Source: Anaerolineae bacterium
GTDB taxonomy: Bacteria; Chloroflexota; Anaerolineae; Promineifilales; Promineifilaceae
DNA: 64,000 bases
NCBI GenBank assembly: GCA_020848035.1
Contig: JADLAX010000090.1
Span: 154,437 to 218,436 of the forward strand
Direction: 5' to 3'
Under the pieces are notes generated by a model. The model was not told the origin of the DNA. It did not search any database and worked only from the letters and a program-made list of their open reading frames with translations. This document shows, piece after piece, positions 9,370 through 18,500 of this stretch (positions are counted from its first letter, which is position 1; the number at the start of each line of letters is the position of its first letter). A program made the position numbers and the translations under genes.

Positions 9370-9450
9370 ACCCTCACCCTGACCCTCCCCCTGCGAGGGG
9401 GAGGGAATCCGGCTCCCTCTCCCTCCTAGGGAGAGGGCTGGGGTGAGGGT
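9370..9450. repeat. Three-way-junction (cloverleaf-like) inverted repeat
   Basis: An outer 10-bp stem (ACCCTCACCC at 9370-9379 with GGGTGAGGGT at 9441-9450) encloses two perfect 10-bp hairpins with 3-nt loops: CCCTCCCCCT/AGGGGGAGGG at 9383-9405 and CCCTCTCCCT/AGGGAGAGGG at 9415-9437. It sits between the ychF stop and the SH3 lipoprotein start. Similar CCCTCACCC...GGGTGAGGG elements are common in GC-rich bacterial genomes. Confidence 0.85.
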
Positions 9451-9461
9451 CCCTACCCTGA

Positions 9462-10550
9462 CTAAATGTTGAACTTGATGTTAATCACATCGCCATCCTG
9501 CACGATGTAGGTTTTGCCTTCCTGGCGCAGCTTGCCGGCGGTGCGGGCGTGGGCCAGACTACCCAGAGTCACCAGGTCATCGTAGGCCGCGGTTTCGGCG
9601 CGGATGAACCCTTTGGCCAGGTCGGTGTGGATGGCAGCGGCAGCGTCGACGGCCGTTGCCCCCCGCGCAATCGTCCAGGCGCGCACCTCGTCTTCACCCA
9701 CGGTGAAGAAGGATTGCAGCCCCATCAAGTCGTAGCTGAGGCCGATGACCCGATCCAGGCTGAGTTCGGTGACGCCGTACTCGGCCATGAACATTTCCAG
9801 CGATTCGGTATCCCCGGCGGCGCTGAGCTGGGCCAGCTCCATCTCCAGCTTGCCGCGCAGGTTGGCCACCACCGTTTGCGGCTGGTCATAGGCCAGCTGC
9901 ACCTCGTCCTGGTCGTCACCAATATTGAGCAGCACGACGGTGGGCTTGAGGGTGAGCAGGCCATAGCCGCGCAGCATTTTTTGCTGCTCTTCGTTGAGAT
10001 GGAGGGTGCGCAACGGCCGTTCATCACTCAGCGTCTCGTTTAGCTGCTGAAACAGAGCCAGCTCGGCCTGGCCAGCCGCCTTGTTTTTAGTCGCACCTTT
10101 GCGCAAACCATCTTCAATCTTTTCCATGCGCCGCTCGACAACACCCAGGTCATTGAGCAGGAACTCGGTGTCCAGCGCCTCCAAATCACGCGCCGGATCG
10201 ACGCTGCCGTCGGGATGCGGCACCAGGTCGGAGGCAAAGGCGCGCACGACGTGGACAAAACCATCGAGCCCGGCCAGGTGGTTGAGCAGTTCGCCACTCA
10301 TCCCGCCGCCCTCGTTGGCTCCTTTTTTAATGCCCGCCACGTCGGTGTAGGTGATTTTGGCGAAGGTGGTTTTTTTGGGGTTGAACATGCGGGTCAGCAC
10401 GTCCACCCGTTGATCGTAGACATCGACAACGGCCGTCACCACATCAAACCGGCCGCCCAGGCTTTGCCCGGTGGGGGTATCCCCCTTGGTGAGCGCGTTG
10501 AAGACGGTGGTTTTGCCGCTGCTGGGCAGGCCAATAATTCCAAGTTTCAT
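9462..10550 (-). CDS. ychF: Obg-like ATPase YchF
   Basis: The universally conserved ribosome-associated P-loop ATPase YchF (OLA1 family), 362 aa, the normal length. The P-loop GLPSSGKTTVFNALTKG is at residues 7-23, then the Obg-like switch region with YTDVAGIKKGANEGGGMSG. A helical coiled-coil insertion covers about 125-205 and the C-terminal TGS domain about 275-362, ending GDVINIKFNI. The G4 element is the YchF-type non-canonical motif (VVLLNIGDD), which in this family goes with ATP rather than GTP use. Its start lies three bases from the stop of the upstream lipoprotein gene on the same strand, so the two probably share a transcript. Confidence 0.97.
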   Translation of the reverse strand: MKLGIIGLPSSGKTTVFNALTKGDTPTGQSLGGRFDVVTAVVDVYDQRVDVLTRMFNPKKTTFAKITYTDVAGIKKGANEGGGMSGELLNHLAGLDGFVHVVRAFASDLVPHPDGSVDPARDLEALDTEFLLNDLGVVERRMEKIEDGLRKGATKNKAAGQAELALFQQLNETLSDERPLRTLHLNEEQQKMLRGYGLLTLKPTVVLLNIGDDQDEVQLAYDQPQTVVANLRGKLEMELAQLSAAGDTESLEMFMAEYGVTELSLDRVIGLSYDLMGLQSFFTVGEDEVRAWTIARGATAVDAAAAIHTDLAKGFIRAETAAYDDLVTLGSLAHARTAGKLRQEGKTYIVQDGDVINIKFNI

Positions 10551-10553
10551 CGT

Positions 10554-11594
10554 TTAATTCCCAATTCGTTGTAAAGACCATTCATCAATAAAAAAGCCGT
10601 TGCTGGCCAGGGCGTAGCGCCCACGCAGCCCCACGCCGACCCGCACCGTTTGGGCAGCGTCGATGGAGAAGGTGTGCTCAAACACGCCCCATTTACCAAA
10701 CCCGGCACCAAATGCCAGCCAGCCCGTGCCGCCGCCGGGGGCAATAAAGCGCACCTCACCAGCCGTGGGATCGCCCGCAAACTGCTTGCCGCCGTCGTAG
10801 CTGCTCACCAGATCGGGGAAGACGTAGACGGTCATGCGGTAGGTGCCTGGCTGCAAGGCGATATCTTGCAGGAAGCGCAGGCTGATGGGGCCATTGCCTT
10901 TAAACGCCTTAACGGTGTGTTCCCCATCACGAATAAACAGGCCTCGCTCGTTTTCGGGCAGCTGGAAGTAGGGCAGCACGCGAATTTCGGGCGGGAACCA
11001 AATATCCCACGATTGGCTGCCAAAGCCGGTGGGGCCAGAATCAAATTCCATCGTCCAGCCGTTGGGCAGCTGGAACTCCGGCGCGCCGTTGAGGTTATAC
11101 CAGCCGCCTTCAAATGAGCCGTTGACCAGTATATTGCCGCTGGGAGCAGGCGGCGCGGTGGGCGGTGGCGGGGGCTGGGTGTTGACTGGGGCAGTGGTGG
11201 GCGGCGTTGTGCTGAGCGCGGTTGAAGTAACGGCCGTTGCTGCCTCTGTCGGTTCTTCGGTAACAGTGGGTTCAGCTGTGGCTTCTTCTGTCGGTGCGTC
11301 GGTGGCGGTGGGCACGGCGGTGCTGGTGGGTGGTGGCGGCATGGTGGGGGCCGGGGGCAGCGTGGCCGTGGCGGTGGGCGGCTCGGCGGTAGGTACGGCC
11401 GTGGCCTGGGCTACCTGTTCGTCGGCAGCTTCTTGAGCAGAAACGGTGAGGGCAACGGCCGTATCCACCGTCGCCTGGAGTTCTTCTGGGGCTAACCCCG
11501 TGGCTTCCTGGCAGCCCGCCAATCCCCACAGCGCAAGCAGGAGCAGGATGAACAGCCAGTTGTTATGCTTCCATAACCTTTGCATTTTTTTCAC
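10554..11594 (-). CDS. Lipoprotein with Thr/Pro-rich linker and jelly-roll domain
   Basis: An exported lipoprotein of 346 aa. The GTG at 11594 is chosen because GGAGG lies six bases upstream; the in-frame ATG nine bases later would be too far from it, and an ATG at 11612 lies upstream of that site. The lipobox is LWGLAGC. A linker of about 90 residues rich in Thr, Pro, Ala and Glu (about 65-155) leads to a C-terminal beta-sandwich (NILVNGSFEGGWYN ... GFFIDEWSLQRIG) that resembles CBM4/9 or galactose-binding-like domains. It is similar in plan to the SH3 lipoprotein on the other side of ychF. A carbohydrate-binding surface role is an inference. Confidence 0.72.
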   Translation of the reverse strand: MKKMQRLWKHNNWLFILLLLALWGLAGCQEATGLAPEELQATVDTAVALTVSAQEAADEQVAQATAVPTAEPPTATATLPPAPTMPPPPTSTAVPTATDAPTEEATAEPTVTEEPTEAATAVTSTALSTTPPTTAPVNTQPPPPPTAPPAPSGNILVNGSFEGGWYNLNGAPEFQLPNGWTMEFDSGPTGFGSQSWDIWFPPEIRVLPYFQLPENERGLFIRDGEHTVKAFKGNGPISLRFLQDIALQPGTYRMTVYVFPDLVSSYDGGKQFAGDPTAGEVRFIAPGGGTGWLAFGAGFGKWGVFEHTFSIDAAQTVRVGVGLRGRYALASNGFFIDEWSLQRIGN

Positions 11595-11888
11595 ACCTAT
11601 CCTCCGGTTCAAGAATTGGTCAGACGGCCGTTACAGCCAACCCGCGACACGCCTAAACAAATAATGGGTAACATGCGGTCCGGCTGGACGTAGTTACCCA
11701 TCTGTGTAACGTTTTTTACCGTGGAATGAACCAAGCGAATTGTATGCAGGGTAGATTGAATTAGCAAATTGGGGAAGGAACGGCCGTTGCTCCAGCCTTA
11801 AAATTTCCAACGAGGTCTGAGCCTGTCGCTGGCCGGCCAGCGACAGGCTCAGACCTCGTCTCGTAAATGATAGTCTTTAACAGTGTAG
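11595..11888. other. Gap between the lipoprotein and Pycsar-effector-like genes
   Basis: About 290 bases with no convincing gene. It holds two ACGGCCGT copies (near 11626 and 11779) and the 50-bp palindrome described separately at 11810-11859. The lipoprotein promoter is expected here on the minus strand, but I could not pick -35 and -10 boxes with confidence. Confidence 0.5.
11810..11859. repeat. Perfect 50-bp spacer-free palindrome, copy 1
   Basis: Two 25-base arms meet without a spacer at 11834/11835, around the centre GGCC|GGCC. The left arm starts ACGAGGTCTGAGCCTG and the right arm is its exact reverse complement. It lies 30 bases past the stop of the minus-strand Pycsar-effector-like gene. 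A second copy with paired compensating differences is at 47954-48003, so this is a dispersed element. It may act as a transcript-end hairpin. Confidence 0.9.
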
Positions 11889-12416
11889 TTACTGCCACAG
11901 ACGAAAAATCTCCACCAAAATGAGCAGCCCGCCGCTGCTCACCAGCCCGGCAATAAAAGAAAGATACGCATACCGCACGTAGCGGTACTTTTGATGCCCC
12001 AGATAGACACCCAGCTCATACACCTCGCGCACCTGCGCTTCATACACCTTGTCCGACGAGTGCATTATCTCGTCCATGATCTGGTTAAAATCTTCGTACT
12101 CCAGGTTCATGAAGTTGCCAAAAAACAAAATATTGCAGTCTGGGTTTTTAACATCCGGCCGGTAGTCGAAGTTCAACTTGGGCATCACCGCGTAAGCGGC
12201 AAACAGTGCCGTAGCCCCGCAAAACAAAATCAGCACCACCACTGGCCAGCGCAGCACCGGATCACTCAGGTAGCCGATGGAAAATGTGGTCAACACCGCC
12301 GCCAACGACAGCATGATGTTGGCCTTCACATCGGCCATGGAGCTGAGCTGCGCGTGATGCATGCGCGTCTGGCGCAGCAGGTGATCGAGGTGGGTGCCGG
12401 GAGCAATCGGGGTCAT
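11889..12416 (-). CDS. Pycsar-effector-like (PycTM/DUF5706) membrane protein, orphan
   Basis: A 175-residue membrane protein with the hallmark of the PycTM effector family: LSSMADVKANIMLSLAAVL around residues 24-42, where an ADxKAxI motif runs into the first membrane helix. A second helix covers about 55-75 (WPVVVLILFCGATALFAAYAV), a soluble stretch about 80-145, and a third helix the C-terminus (YAYLSFIAGLVSSGGLLILVEIF). In known Pycsar anti-phage systems, such proteins damage the membrane after a partner cyclase makes cCMP or cUMP. No cyclase gene adjoins it here, so it is an orphan, and a role in defence is not established. AGGAGG lies just before the ATG. It is divergent from the R2lox gene. 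Confidence 0.72.
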   Translation of the reverse strand: MTPIAPGTHLDHLLRQTRMHHAQLSSMADVKANIMLSLAAVLTTFSIGYLSDPVLRWPVVVLILFCGATALFAAYAVMPKLNFDYRPDVKNPDCNILFFGNFMNLEYEDFNQIMDEIMHSSDKVYEAQVREVYELGVYLGHQKYRYVRYAYLSFIAGLVSSGGLLILVEIFRLWQ

Positions 12417-12456
12417 AGGTCCTCCTATACAGTTCGGGTTGAGATGTTTACAGAAC

Positions 12457-12486
12457 GATGCGACGCACTTTGGGAAACGTGCGTTG
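12457..12486. promoter_or_regulatory. Near-palindrome in the divergent promoter region
   Basis: TGCGACGCAC at 12457-12466 faces GTGCGTTGCA at 12477-12486, 10-base arms with one mismatch and a 10-base spacer. It lies between the divergently transcribed Pycsar-effector-like and R2lox genes, a position where one regulator could control both. The centre-to-centre distance of 20 bp would suit a dimeric repressor. No regulator is identified. Confidence 0.4.
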
Positions 12487-12544
12487 CACCGGGTAAATAT
12501 TGTAAACTTAGTTGCAAAACAGTGATAGAGGGAGGCAATTTTTG

Positions 12545-13444
12545 ATGACCCACCAACAATTTCTCACCACCAGCCGTGGCCTGCAGCGACACACCCCGCC
12601 CATGCGGCTCTATGAAAAGGCCAAGCGGCTGGGCATCTGGAACCCCAGCGACATCGACCTGGCGCAGGACAAGGCGGACTGGCAGCGCCTGGCCGCCAAC
12701 GAGCAAGATTTGCTGCTGCGCCTGACGGCAATGTTCCAGGCGGGCGAGGAAGCGGTGACGCTGGATTTGCTGCCATTGATCATGGTAATTGCGCAGGACG
12801 GCCGTCTTGAAGAAGAAATGTTCCTCACCACCTTCTTGTTCGAAGAGGCCAAACACACCGACTTTTTCAGCCGCTTTCTCAACGAGGTGGTGCAGGCCGA
12901 CCCCGACCTGAGCCGCTACCACACCGAAAATTACCACACCGTTTTTTACCAGGCACTGCCCCAGGCGCTGCAAGCGTTGCAGCACGATCGCTCCCCGGCG
13001 GCCCAGGTGCGCGCCTCGGTGACGTACAACATGATTGTCGAAGGCGTGCTGGCCGAGACGGGCTACCACGCCTATTTCACCGTGATGCAGCAAAACAATA
13101 TTTTGCCCGGCGTGCGCCAGGGCATCCGCCTGCTCCAGCAAGACGAAGCACGCCACATCGCCTACGGCATCTTCTTGCTCTCCCGCCTGGTGGCTGCCGA
13201 CGATGGGTTGTGGGACGTGCTGGAGGAAACGATGAATGAGCTGCTGCCCCCGGCGCTGGGCGTGGTGGGCGATGCCTTTGCCGCCTACGAGGTGATGCCG
13301 TTTGGCCTGGAGGAATCCGTTTTTACGGAGTTTGCCCTGAACCAGTTCCAAAAGCGGGTCGAGCGGCTGGAAAAAGCGCGCGGGGCGTCGCTGGAGGAAA
13401 TTTACCGCGTCACCCAGCGGGCGATTGACCAGGACGACAGTTGA
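12545..13444 (+). CDS. R2-like ligand-binding oxidase (R2lox)
   Basis: A ferritin-like Mn/Fe oxidase related to ribonucleotide reductase R2 (299 aa). Counting from the ATG at 12545, all six metal ligands expected for R2lox are present: Glu68, Glu101, His104 (EEAKH), Glu166, Glu201 and His204 (DEARH). The Val71-Tyr161 pair that forms the unusual ether crosslink in characterised R2lox proteins is also present, in the exact spacing (Tyr five residues before Glu166). The family binds a long-chain fatty acid; its physiological substrate is unknown. GGGAGG at about -10 sets this start over an in-frame ATG 33 bases upstream. A 15-bp stem hairpin follows the stop. Confidence 0.9.
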   Translation: MTHQQFLTTSRGLQRHTPPMRLYEKAKRLGIWNPSDIDLAQDKADWQRLAANEQDLLLRLTAMFQAGEEAVTLDLLPLIMVIAQDGRLEEEMFLTTFLFEEAKHTDFFSRFLNEVVQADPDLSRYHTENYHTVFYQALPQALQALQHDRSPAAQVRASVTYNMIVEGVLAETGYHAYFTVMQQNNILPGVRQGIRLLQQDEARHIAYGIFLLSRLVAADDGLWDVLEETMNELLPPALGVVGDAFAAYEVMPFGLEESVFTEFALNQFQKRVERLEKARGASLEEIYRVTQRAIDQDDS

Positions 13445-13453
13445 AGTTACCAA

Positions 13454-13487
13454 AGATTGGGCCACTCTTTAGAGAGTGGCCCAATCT
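13454..13487. terminator. Hairpin between convergent R2lox and peptidase genes
   Basis: A perfect 15-bp stem (13454-13468 with 13473-13487, core GGGCCACTCT) closes a TTAG loop. It begins ten bases after the R2lox stop and overlaps the last codon of the convergent peptidase gene. T-runs are weak on both sides, so it may be a bidirectional, partly Rho-independent terminator or an RNA 3'-end stabiliser. Confidence 0.65.
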
Positions 13488-14595
13488 AAAAACGGCCGTA
13501 TCGCCGCATCACCTTTACCACTTCATCCGCCGGTAGGCCGTGGCGCGTGTTGCCATCGCGTCCCACAACGGTGCGTGCCATGAGCAGGCTGTTGTAGATC
13601 GCCTCCTCCACGGCTTCAACCACCGCCAGGGCAAAGAGGCTCATGATCGGTTGTTCGTAGACGGCCGTTTGCTCCCCCACCACCCGCTCGGGCCGATCCG
13701 GCACCCGGTTGGTCGTGCTGAAGGCAATCACAAAGTCGCCGCTGCCGCCGTGACAGGTGCTGCCCGTGCGCGCCAGGCCAAACGCCGCCCGCTGGCACAG
13801 CCGCCCCAGCTGTCGCGCCTCCAGCGGCGCATCGGTCGCCAACACAATCATGATCGAGCCATCTTCCACCCGCCGACCGGGCGGCGGCTGCACATGCTGG
13901 CCAACCGGCACCCCGGCAATGGTCAGCTCCTCGGCCCGGCCAAAGTTGCTCTGCACCAGCGCCCCAACCGTGAAGCGGTGGCCGCGCTCGGGCAGCAACC
14001 GGCTGGCCGTGCCAATGCCGCCCTTCCAGCCGTAGCAGCTCGTCCCGGTTCCGGCCCCCACCACACCCTCGGCCACCGGCCCGGTAGAGGCATCGGCCAG
14101 CGCCGCCCGCACCTCGGCCAGGCCAATCGGACGGGCCTGCATGTCGCTCAAAAAGCCGTCGCTGGTTTCACCCACCACCGGGTTCACGCTGGCGTAACCC
14201 TGCCGTCCCGTAGCGGCAAAGCCCAGCCCAATGTGCGGGTTTTGCTCAATGGCCAGGGTCATCAGCGCATCGGCCACGCGGGGCACGTTGAGCGTGCTGG
14301 TGAGGGCAATCGGCGTTTCCAGGTTGCCCAGCTCGCGCACCTGTTCAAAACCGGCTACCTTGCCAAAGCCGTTGATGGTGTGAACGGCCGCTCCCACCTT
14401 CGCCTCATACACATTCCCCTCGTGCGGCACAATCAGCGTCACCCCGGTGCGAAATGGGCCGTGGCCCGTCCACGCCCCCTCACCCGCGATTAGCGTAAAA
14501 TGCCCCACCGCCACCCCCGCCACATCGGTGATGGCGTTGTGCGGGCCTGTAGGCAGCTGGCTCTGGTAAATGTCTAGCTCGCGTATTCTGGGCAT
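13486..14595 (-). CDS. P1-family (DmpA/BapA-like) aminopeptidase
   Basis: An N-terminal nucleophile hydrolase of peptidase family S58/P1, which includes L-aminopeptidase D-Ala-esterase DmpA. It is 369 aa counting from the ATG at 14595, preceded by AAAGGTG; a longer frame reaching 14658 covers only intergenic repeat sequence. Family features: NAITDVAGVAVGH near the N-terminus, GVVGAGTGTSCYGWKGGIGT around residue 165-185, and the autocleavage/nucleophile region TCHGGSGDFVIAFST, where the Ser follows Gly. The enzyme would self-cleave into two chains and release N-terminal residues from small peptides or amides. It is followed by no codirectional gene and is preceded by the racemase-like gene. 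Confidence 0.85.
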   Translation of the reverse strand: MPRIRELDIYQSQLPTGPHNAITDVAGVAVGHFTLIAGEGAWTGHGPFRTGVTLIVPHEGNVYEAKVGAAVHTINGFGKVAGFEQVRELGNLETPIALTSTLNVPRVADALMTLAIEQNPHIGLGFAATGRQGYASVNPVVGETSDGFLSDMQARPIGLAEVRAALADASTGPVAEGVVGAGTGTSCYGWKGGIGTASRLLPERGHRFTVGALVQSNFGRAEELTIAGVPVGQHVQPPPGRRVEDGSIMIVLATDAPLEARQLGRLCQRAAFGLARTGSTCHGGSGDFVIAFSTTNRVPDRPERVVGEQTAVYEQPIMSLFALAVVEAVEEAIYNSLLMARTVVGRDGNTRHGLPADEVVKVMRRYGRF

Positions 14596-14604
14596 AAATT
14601 TCAC

Positions 14605-14680
14605 CTTTAAAAAAGCGGAACACAGAGTTGCACAGAGAAGAAGAAAAATCCGCGTCAATCCGTGAAATCCGTGGCTAAAA
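14605..14680. repeat. CACAGAG / CCGTG word-repeat element
   Basis: The gap between racemase and peptidase genes contains GCGGAACACAGAGTTGCAC, then AGAGAAG, then GTCAATCCGTGAAATCCGTGG. It is a member of the CACAGAG-type intergenic elements that recur at 25.1, 26.0, 37.7, 41.1 and 49.6 kb. Confidence 0.55.
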
Positions 14681-14682
14681 AA

Positions 14683-15441
14683 TCACAGCGGCTTCAGCTT
14701 TGCCGGATTGGCTTCCCGGATGAGGGCCCGGGCCAAAATGAGGGTGGGGTCGATGAGGGGTAGGCCAACGGCCGTTGCCTCCGCAAAAGCCAGCGGCAGC
14801 TCAGTACAGCCCAGGATGACGGCCTCGGCACCGGCCGCCTTGAGGTGGTCGAGACCCAGCCGCAGATTCTCCTGCGCCTGCTGGGTAGCCACGCCACACG
14901 CTTTGAGGCCGTAGACTGGATCATAAATCGCCGGGTGGATTTTTTCGGTTTGCAGGGTGATGGGGGGCAGAACGGCCGTAAAACCCAACGGTTCCAGCAC
15001 ATCCGCGTACACTCTGGCCCGGTAGGTGCCCGTGGTCGACAACACACCAATCTGTTTTACGCCGGGCAGCTGTTCCTGCAAAAAACGGCCGACTTCTTCA
15101 ATCATGTGCAGCAGCCGCACATCGCAGCGGGCCGCCGCCAGCTCGGCGCGCAGCGGGTTGAAGATGCGCGGCGCGTGGGCCGTGTTGCAGGGGATGCCCA
15201 CCACACCGGCCCCCATTTTCGCCAGCTGCACCACCTGCTGCGCCAGGGCAAACGCCGGGTTTTCCGCCACCTGCCCCAGCAAAAACTCGGTGCGGTCCAC
15301 AATGGTGCCCGGCTGTGACCAGTTGAGCACGGTGAGGTGATCCTGGTCGAGGGAAACGGCCGTTTGCGCCGCAATCTTGCCCAGCAAATCAATCCCGGCA
15401 AACGGCCCCACCCCGCCAACCACGCCAATCCACTTTTCCAT
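14683..15441 (-). CDS. Aspartate/glutamate racemase family protein
   Basis: A 252-residue cofactor-independent racemase of the Asp/Glu/hydantoin superfamily. The two catalytic cysteines are visible: GIPCNTAHAP near residue 85 and LGCTELPLAF near residue 200, each in the family context, so activity on an acidic amino acid is likely. The N-terminus IGVVGGVGPFAGIDLLGKI matches the YgeA/aspartate racemase branch rather than the MurI branch. The ATG at 15441 is chosen because the frame further upstream merely translates an intergenic repeat (residues LLNYPITQL). It precedes the P1-peptidase gene on the same strand. A joint role in D-amino acid peptide metabolism is possible but unproven. Confidence 0.85.
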   Translation of the reverse strand: MEKWIGVVGGVGPFAGIDLLGKIAAQTAVSLDQDHLTVLNWSQPGTIVDRTEFLLGQVAENPAFALAQQVVQLAKMGAGVVGIPCNTAHAPRIFNPLRAELAAARCDVRLLHMIEEVGRFLQEQLPGVKQIGVLSTTGTYRARVYADVLEPLGFTAVLPPITLQTEKIHPAIYDPVYGLKACGVATQQAQENLRLGLDHLKAAGAEAVILGCTELPLAFAEATAVGLPLIDPTLILARALIREANPAKLKPL

Positions 15442-15450
15442 GGCCAAGAT

Positions 15451-15524
15451 CGTTAATTGGGTAATTGGGTAATTGAGTAACTGACGACGCCAATTACCCA
15501 ATTACTTAATTACTCAATTACCCA
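15451..15524. repeat. Inverted repeat of TAATTGGG words
   Basis: On the plus strand, TTAATTGGG, TAATTGGG and TAATTGAG are followed after a short spacer by CAATTACCC, AATTACTT and AATTACTCAATTACCC, which pair with the first half. It fills the gap between the protease stop and the racemase start. Confidence 0.75.
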
Positions 15525-15533
15525 CTCACTTCC

Positions 15534-18500
15534 TTACGGCTTAATCGCCACCGGCAGATAAATCAGCACCGGGCTGCCCTTGGTGGCAAAATACGGCACG
15601 CCGTAAGACAGCGCCACCGACACATTGCCACTGGGGTCCACCGCCTGGGCAAAGTACTCAATTTCCGTGTTCATCGGCACCGAGACCAGACCGCTGGCAA
15701 CCTGCGCCTGCGGATCGTAGGTCAGCTCCGCTAGCTTCCAGGTGGTTGACGGCAGTTCGCGGTACAGCACCACCACGCGGTGCATCGCGCTGCTGTCGTC
15801 CGTCACCTGCACGTGGAAGGTCACCTGGCTGGCCAGCCGCTCGGCCCACACGTTCCAGATGCTGGGGGCGATGAAATCCTCGCTCTCAAACGGCGTGTGG
15901 TACACCTCGAACTCCAGGCTGTTGTACAGCCGCTGCGTGCCTATCGTCTCATTCGCTCCGCCCGTGCCCGCAAACTGCCCGGGAATCATCACCAGCCGCT
16001 CCACCGATTCGCCTTCAATCGACAGGTAACGGTTGATGCTGCCCAGCGCCACCGGATTCCAGTAATCCAGCGGGAAGAGCGGCTCTTCGGGCAAAATGCC
16101 GATTTCATCGGTAATAAGCTGGGACACGGCCGGATTAAAGTTGGGAATTTCGGTGAAGGAGCCACCGACCAGCAACGCCCCGTGGGCAATGTTACCCGCC
16201 TGGCTAACACCCACGCTGCTCAACGGCTGGATCGGCTTGCCGCCCGCCACGTAGACGTCATCTTCGCCGGTCAGGGTATAGTAGTTGCCCAGCAGGTTGT
16301 TAGCGGAATCAAGAATCGTGTGCTGGTCGAAGGTGAAGTTAAAGTTGAGTGGCGTTACCGTCAATGACCCACCTTCGACGCGCTGAACCGGCACATCCAC
16401 CAGGGAACTGTTGCCCCACAGGGATGCGGTGGTGGTCACCGGCATATTCACCCGCAGCATCGGCAGGCCGTACAGCGTCATGATTTCCAGCACCTTTTCA
16501 TCGTAGTTGGTGAAGGAACCACCGGCCAGCTGGTTGTAATATTGCTGTTTGGCCATGCGCAGCGCCTGGCCCACCGTCTGCGGCCCTTCGCTCCAGTTGC
16601 CCAACGCATTGACGTAGTTGGTCATCAACGCCTCGGAGTACGCTACCAGGTCAGAATCGCCATAGCCAAAGCCGGTATTGCCGATAAAGCTGGCCTGCTG
16701 GGCATTAAAGGCCTGCGCCCAATCCAAATCGTTGAGCGTGGTGCCATCGGGGATGTTTAACCCGGAGTGGCAGCCCACGGTGAACACAATCGTGCCCTCG
16801 TAATCCGTGGCCGAGACGATTTCGGTGGCAAACACATCCGGCGGCGCGAAGGGATAGAAGCGGTCGTGAGCAAAATGTGAGTTCAACGAGATCAAATCTG
16901 GGGCCACCGGGCGGGTAAACAACTCGTCTCTAAAGTCAACGGCCGTCCAGGTGTTGTTGATGAAGCTGCTCGAATTCTCGATATCGATCTTTTGCGAGAT
17001 CAGAGTGTTGGTGATGACGTCTGCCTGGTCCAGGAGGAAGTCGTACCCGGTGACCAATGCGTTTTGGGGTTCCAAAACGGGCTGGTTCAGGAATGAATTC
17101 ACCACACCGAGAATTTCTGTGGGGGTTTCGATCAAACGGCCGATTCCATACTGCGGCAGGTAAAATTCGCGATCCTTAAACGGGAAGGGAATCGGTGCGG
17201 CGTAGTAATCGTCCGACAGGAAGTAGCGCAAATTCATCGAGTTGGCGATTTCGGTCGAGTCCGCAATCGCGGCATAGTTGCGTTCGTTAGCAATCAGCGC
17301 CTCATCGCGAATGCGCCGCTGCGGAATGACGCGATCATCGCCCACCAGCACCATGTACTCCAGGTTGGGGTACGCGGGCAGCAGCGAATAGATGATCGCC
17401 TTGATCTGCGAGGCCACACAGTTGGCCTGGAGCGGGTTGCCGCTTTGGAAACCGTCCCAATCGTCATAAGCCCATTGCAGCGTAAAGTAACTGGGATCGT
17501 CCAGATCGATGACCAAACCATCCACATTGGGATCAGCCGCCAGCGTGTCTAGTTGGGTAAACAGCGTGGGGATGGTCGTTGCGGCTTCCGCCGGATACAG
17601 CGTGTTCATGCGGCTGCGGTTGGTCAGGATGAGCGTGCGCACAGTCGTGTCAACTGCCGGTGTGGGCAGCTCATCAAAGTAGCAGGAAACCGGGGTGAAG
17701 GGGTCAACCGGCGGGGCCACGCCGAGGCTGAGCTCAAAGGTAGTGCCCAGCACTTCTGGCTTTTGCGGCACCACGGCCAGGTAGTAAGAGCCGTACAGCT
17801 CATGCACATTGTGGGAAATCACTTCGTCCGTCAGATCGGGCTGGATGGAAATGGCCACCAGGGTGCCGATGTTGCCCACCTGGCCAATGTTGCTGATCTG
17901 GCCAATGTTGGAAATCTGGCCAATATTGCTGATCTGACCAATATTGCTGATCTGGCCCAGGTCCACCAGGTCGCCAATGTTAGACATCTGGCCGATGTTG
18001 GAAATCTGGCCAATGTTGCTGATCTGGCCAATGTTGGAGATTTGGCCGATGTTGGAAATCTGCCCCAGGTCGCGGATCTGGCCGCTTTCTTCGTCGATGG
18101 CCGGGGCAAAGAGGTAGAGGTTGTAGTCGCCGGTGAGGTTGGTGAGCTTGGCGTCAATCGTGGAGCCAGCTTCGGTGACGTCGAATTTGTACCACTGCAC
18201 GGCCGTTTCTGCCTCCACCGATCCCACCACCGTGGTATCCGTGGGCACTTCCTCGGCCGTGTAGCGGAACGACTTGGCGGGGAAATCCTCTTCACGGACA
18301 AAGGCGTCGAGTACGTCGTTGCCGTCGTTTGGTACCAGGTTGGTGGCCGCCGAGTCAAACGCGATGAGACGGCCGTCGGCCGATACGGTTGGCTGGCCCA
18401 CGCCGCCATTGCTCTGCTCGCTCTGGTCGGTCAGCGATACCCGGTAGGTCACCCCGCTGAGAATGTTGTGCCAGAAGATGTCGTCAACGCCGTTGGTGTC

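Noticed and set aside
17863..18080. CRISPR-like array of regularly spaced repeats
   Set aside because: The 18-bp units are contiguous, without spacers, and keep a coding frame within a protease gene. No cas genes are present in the window.
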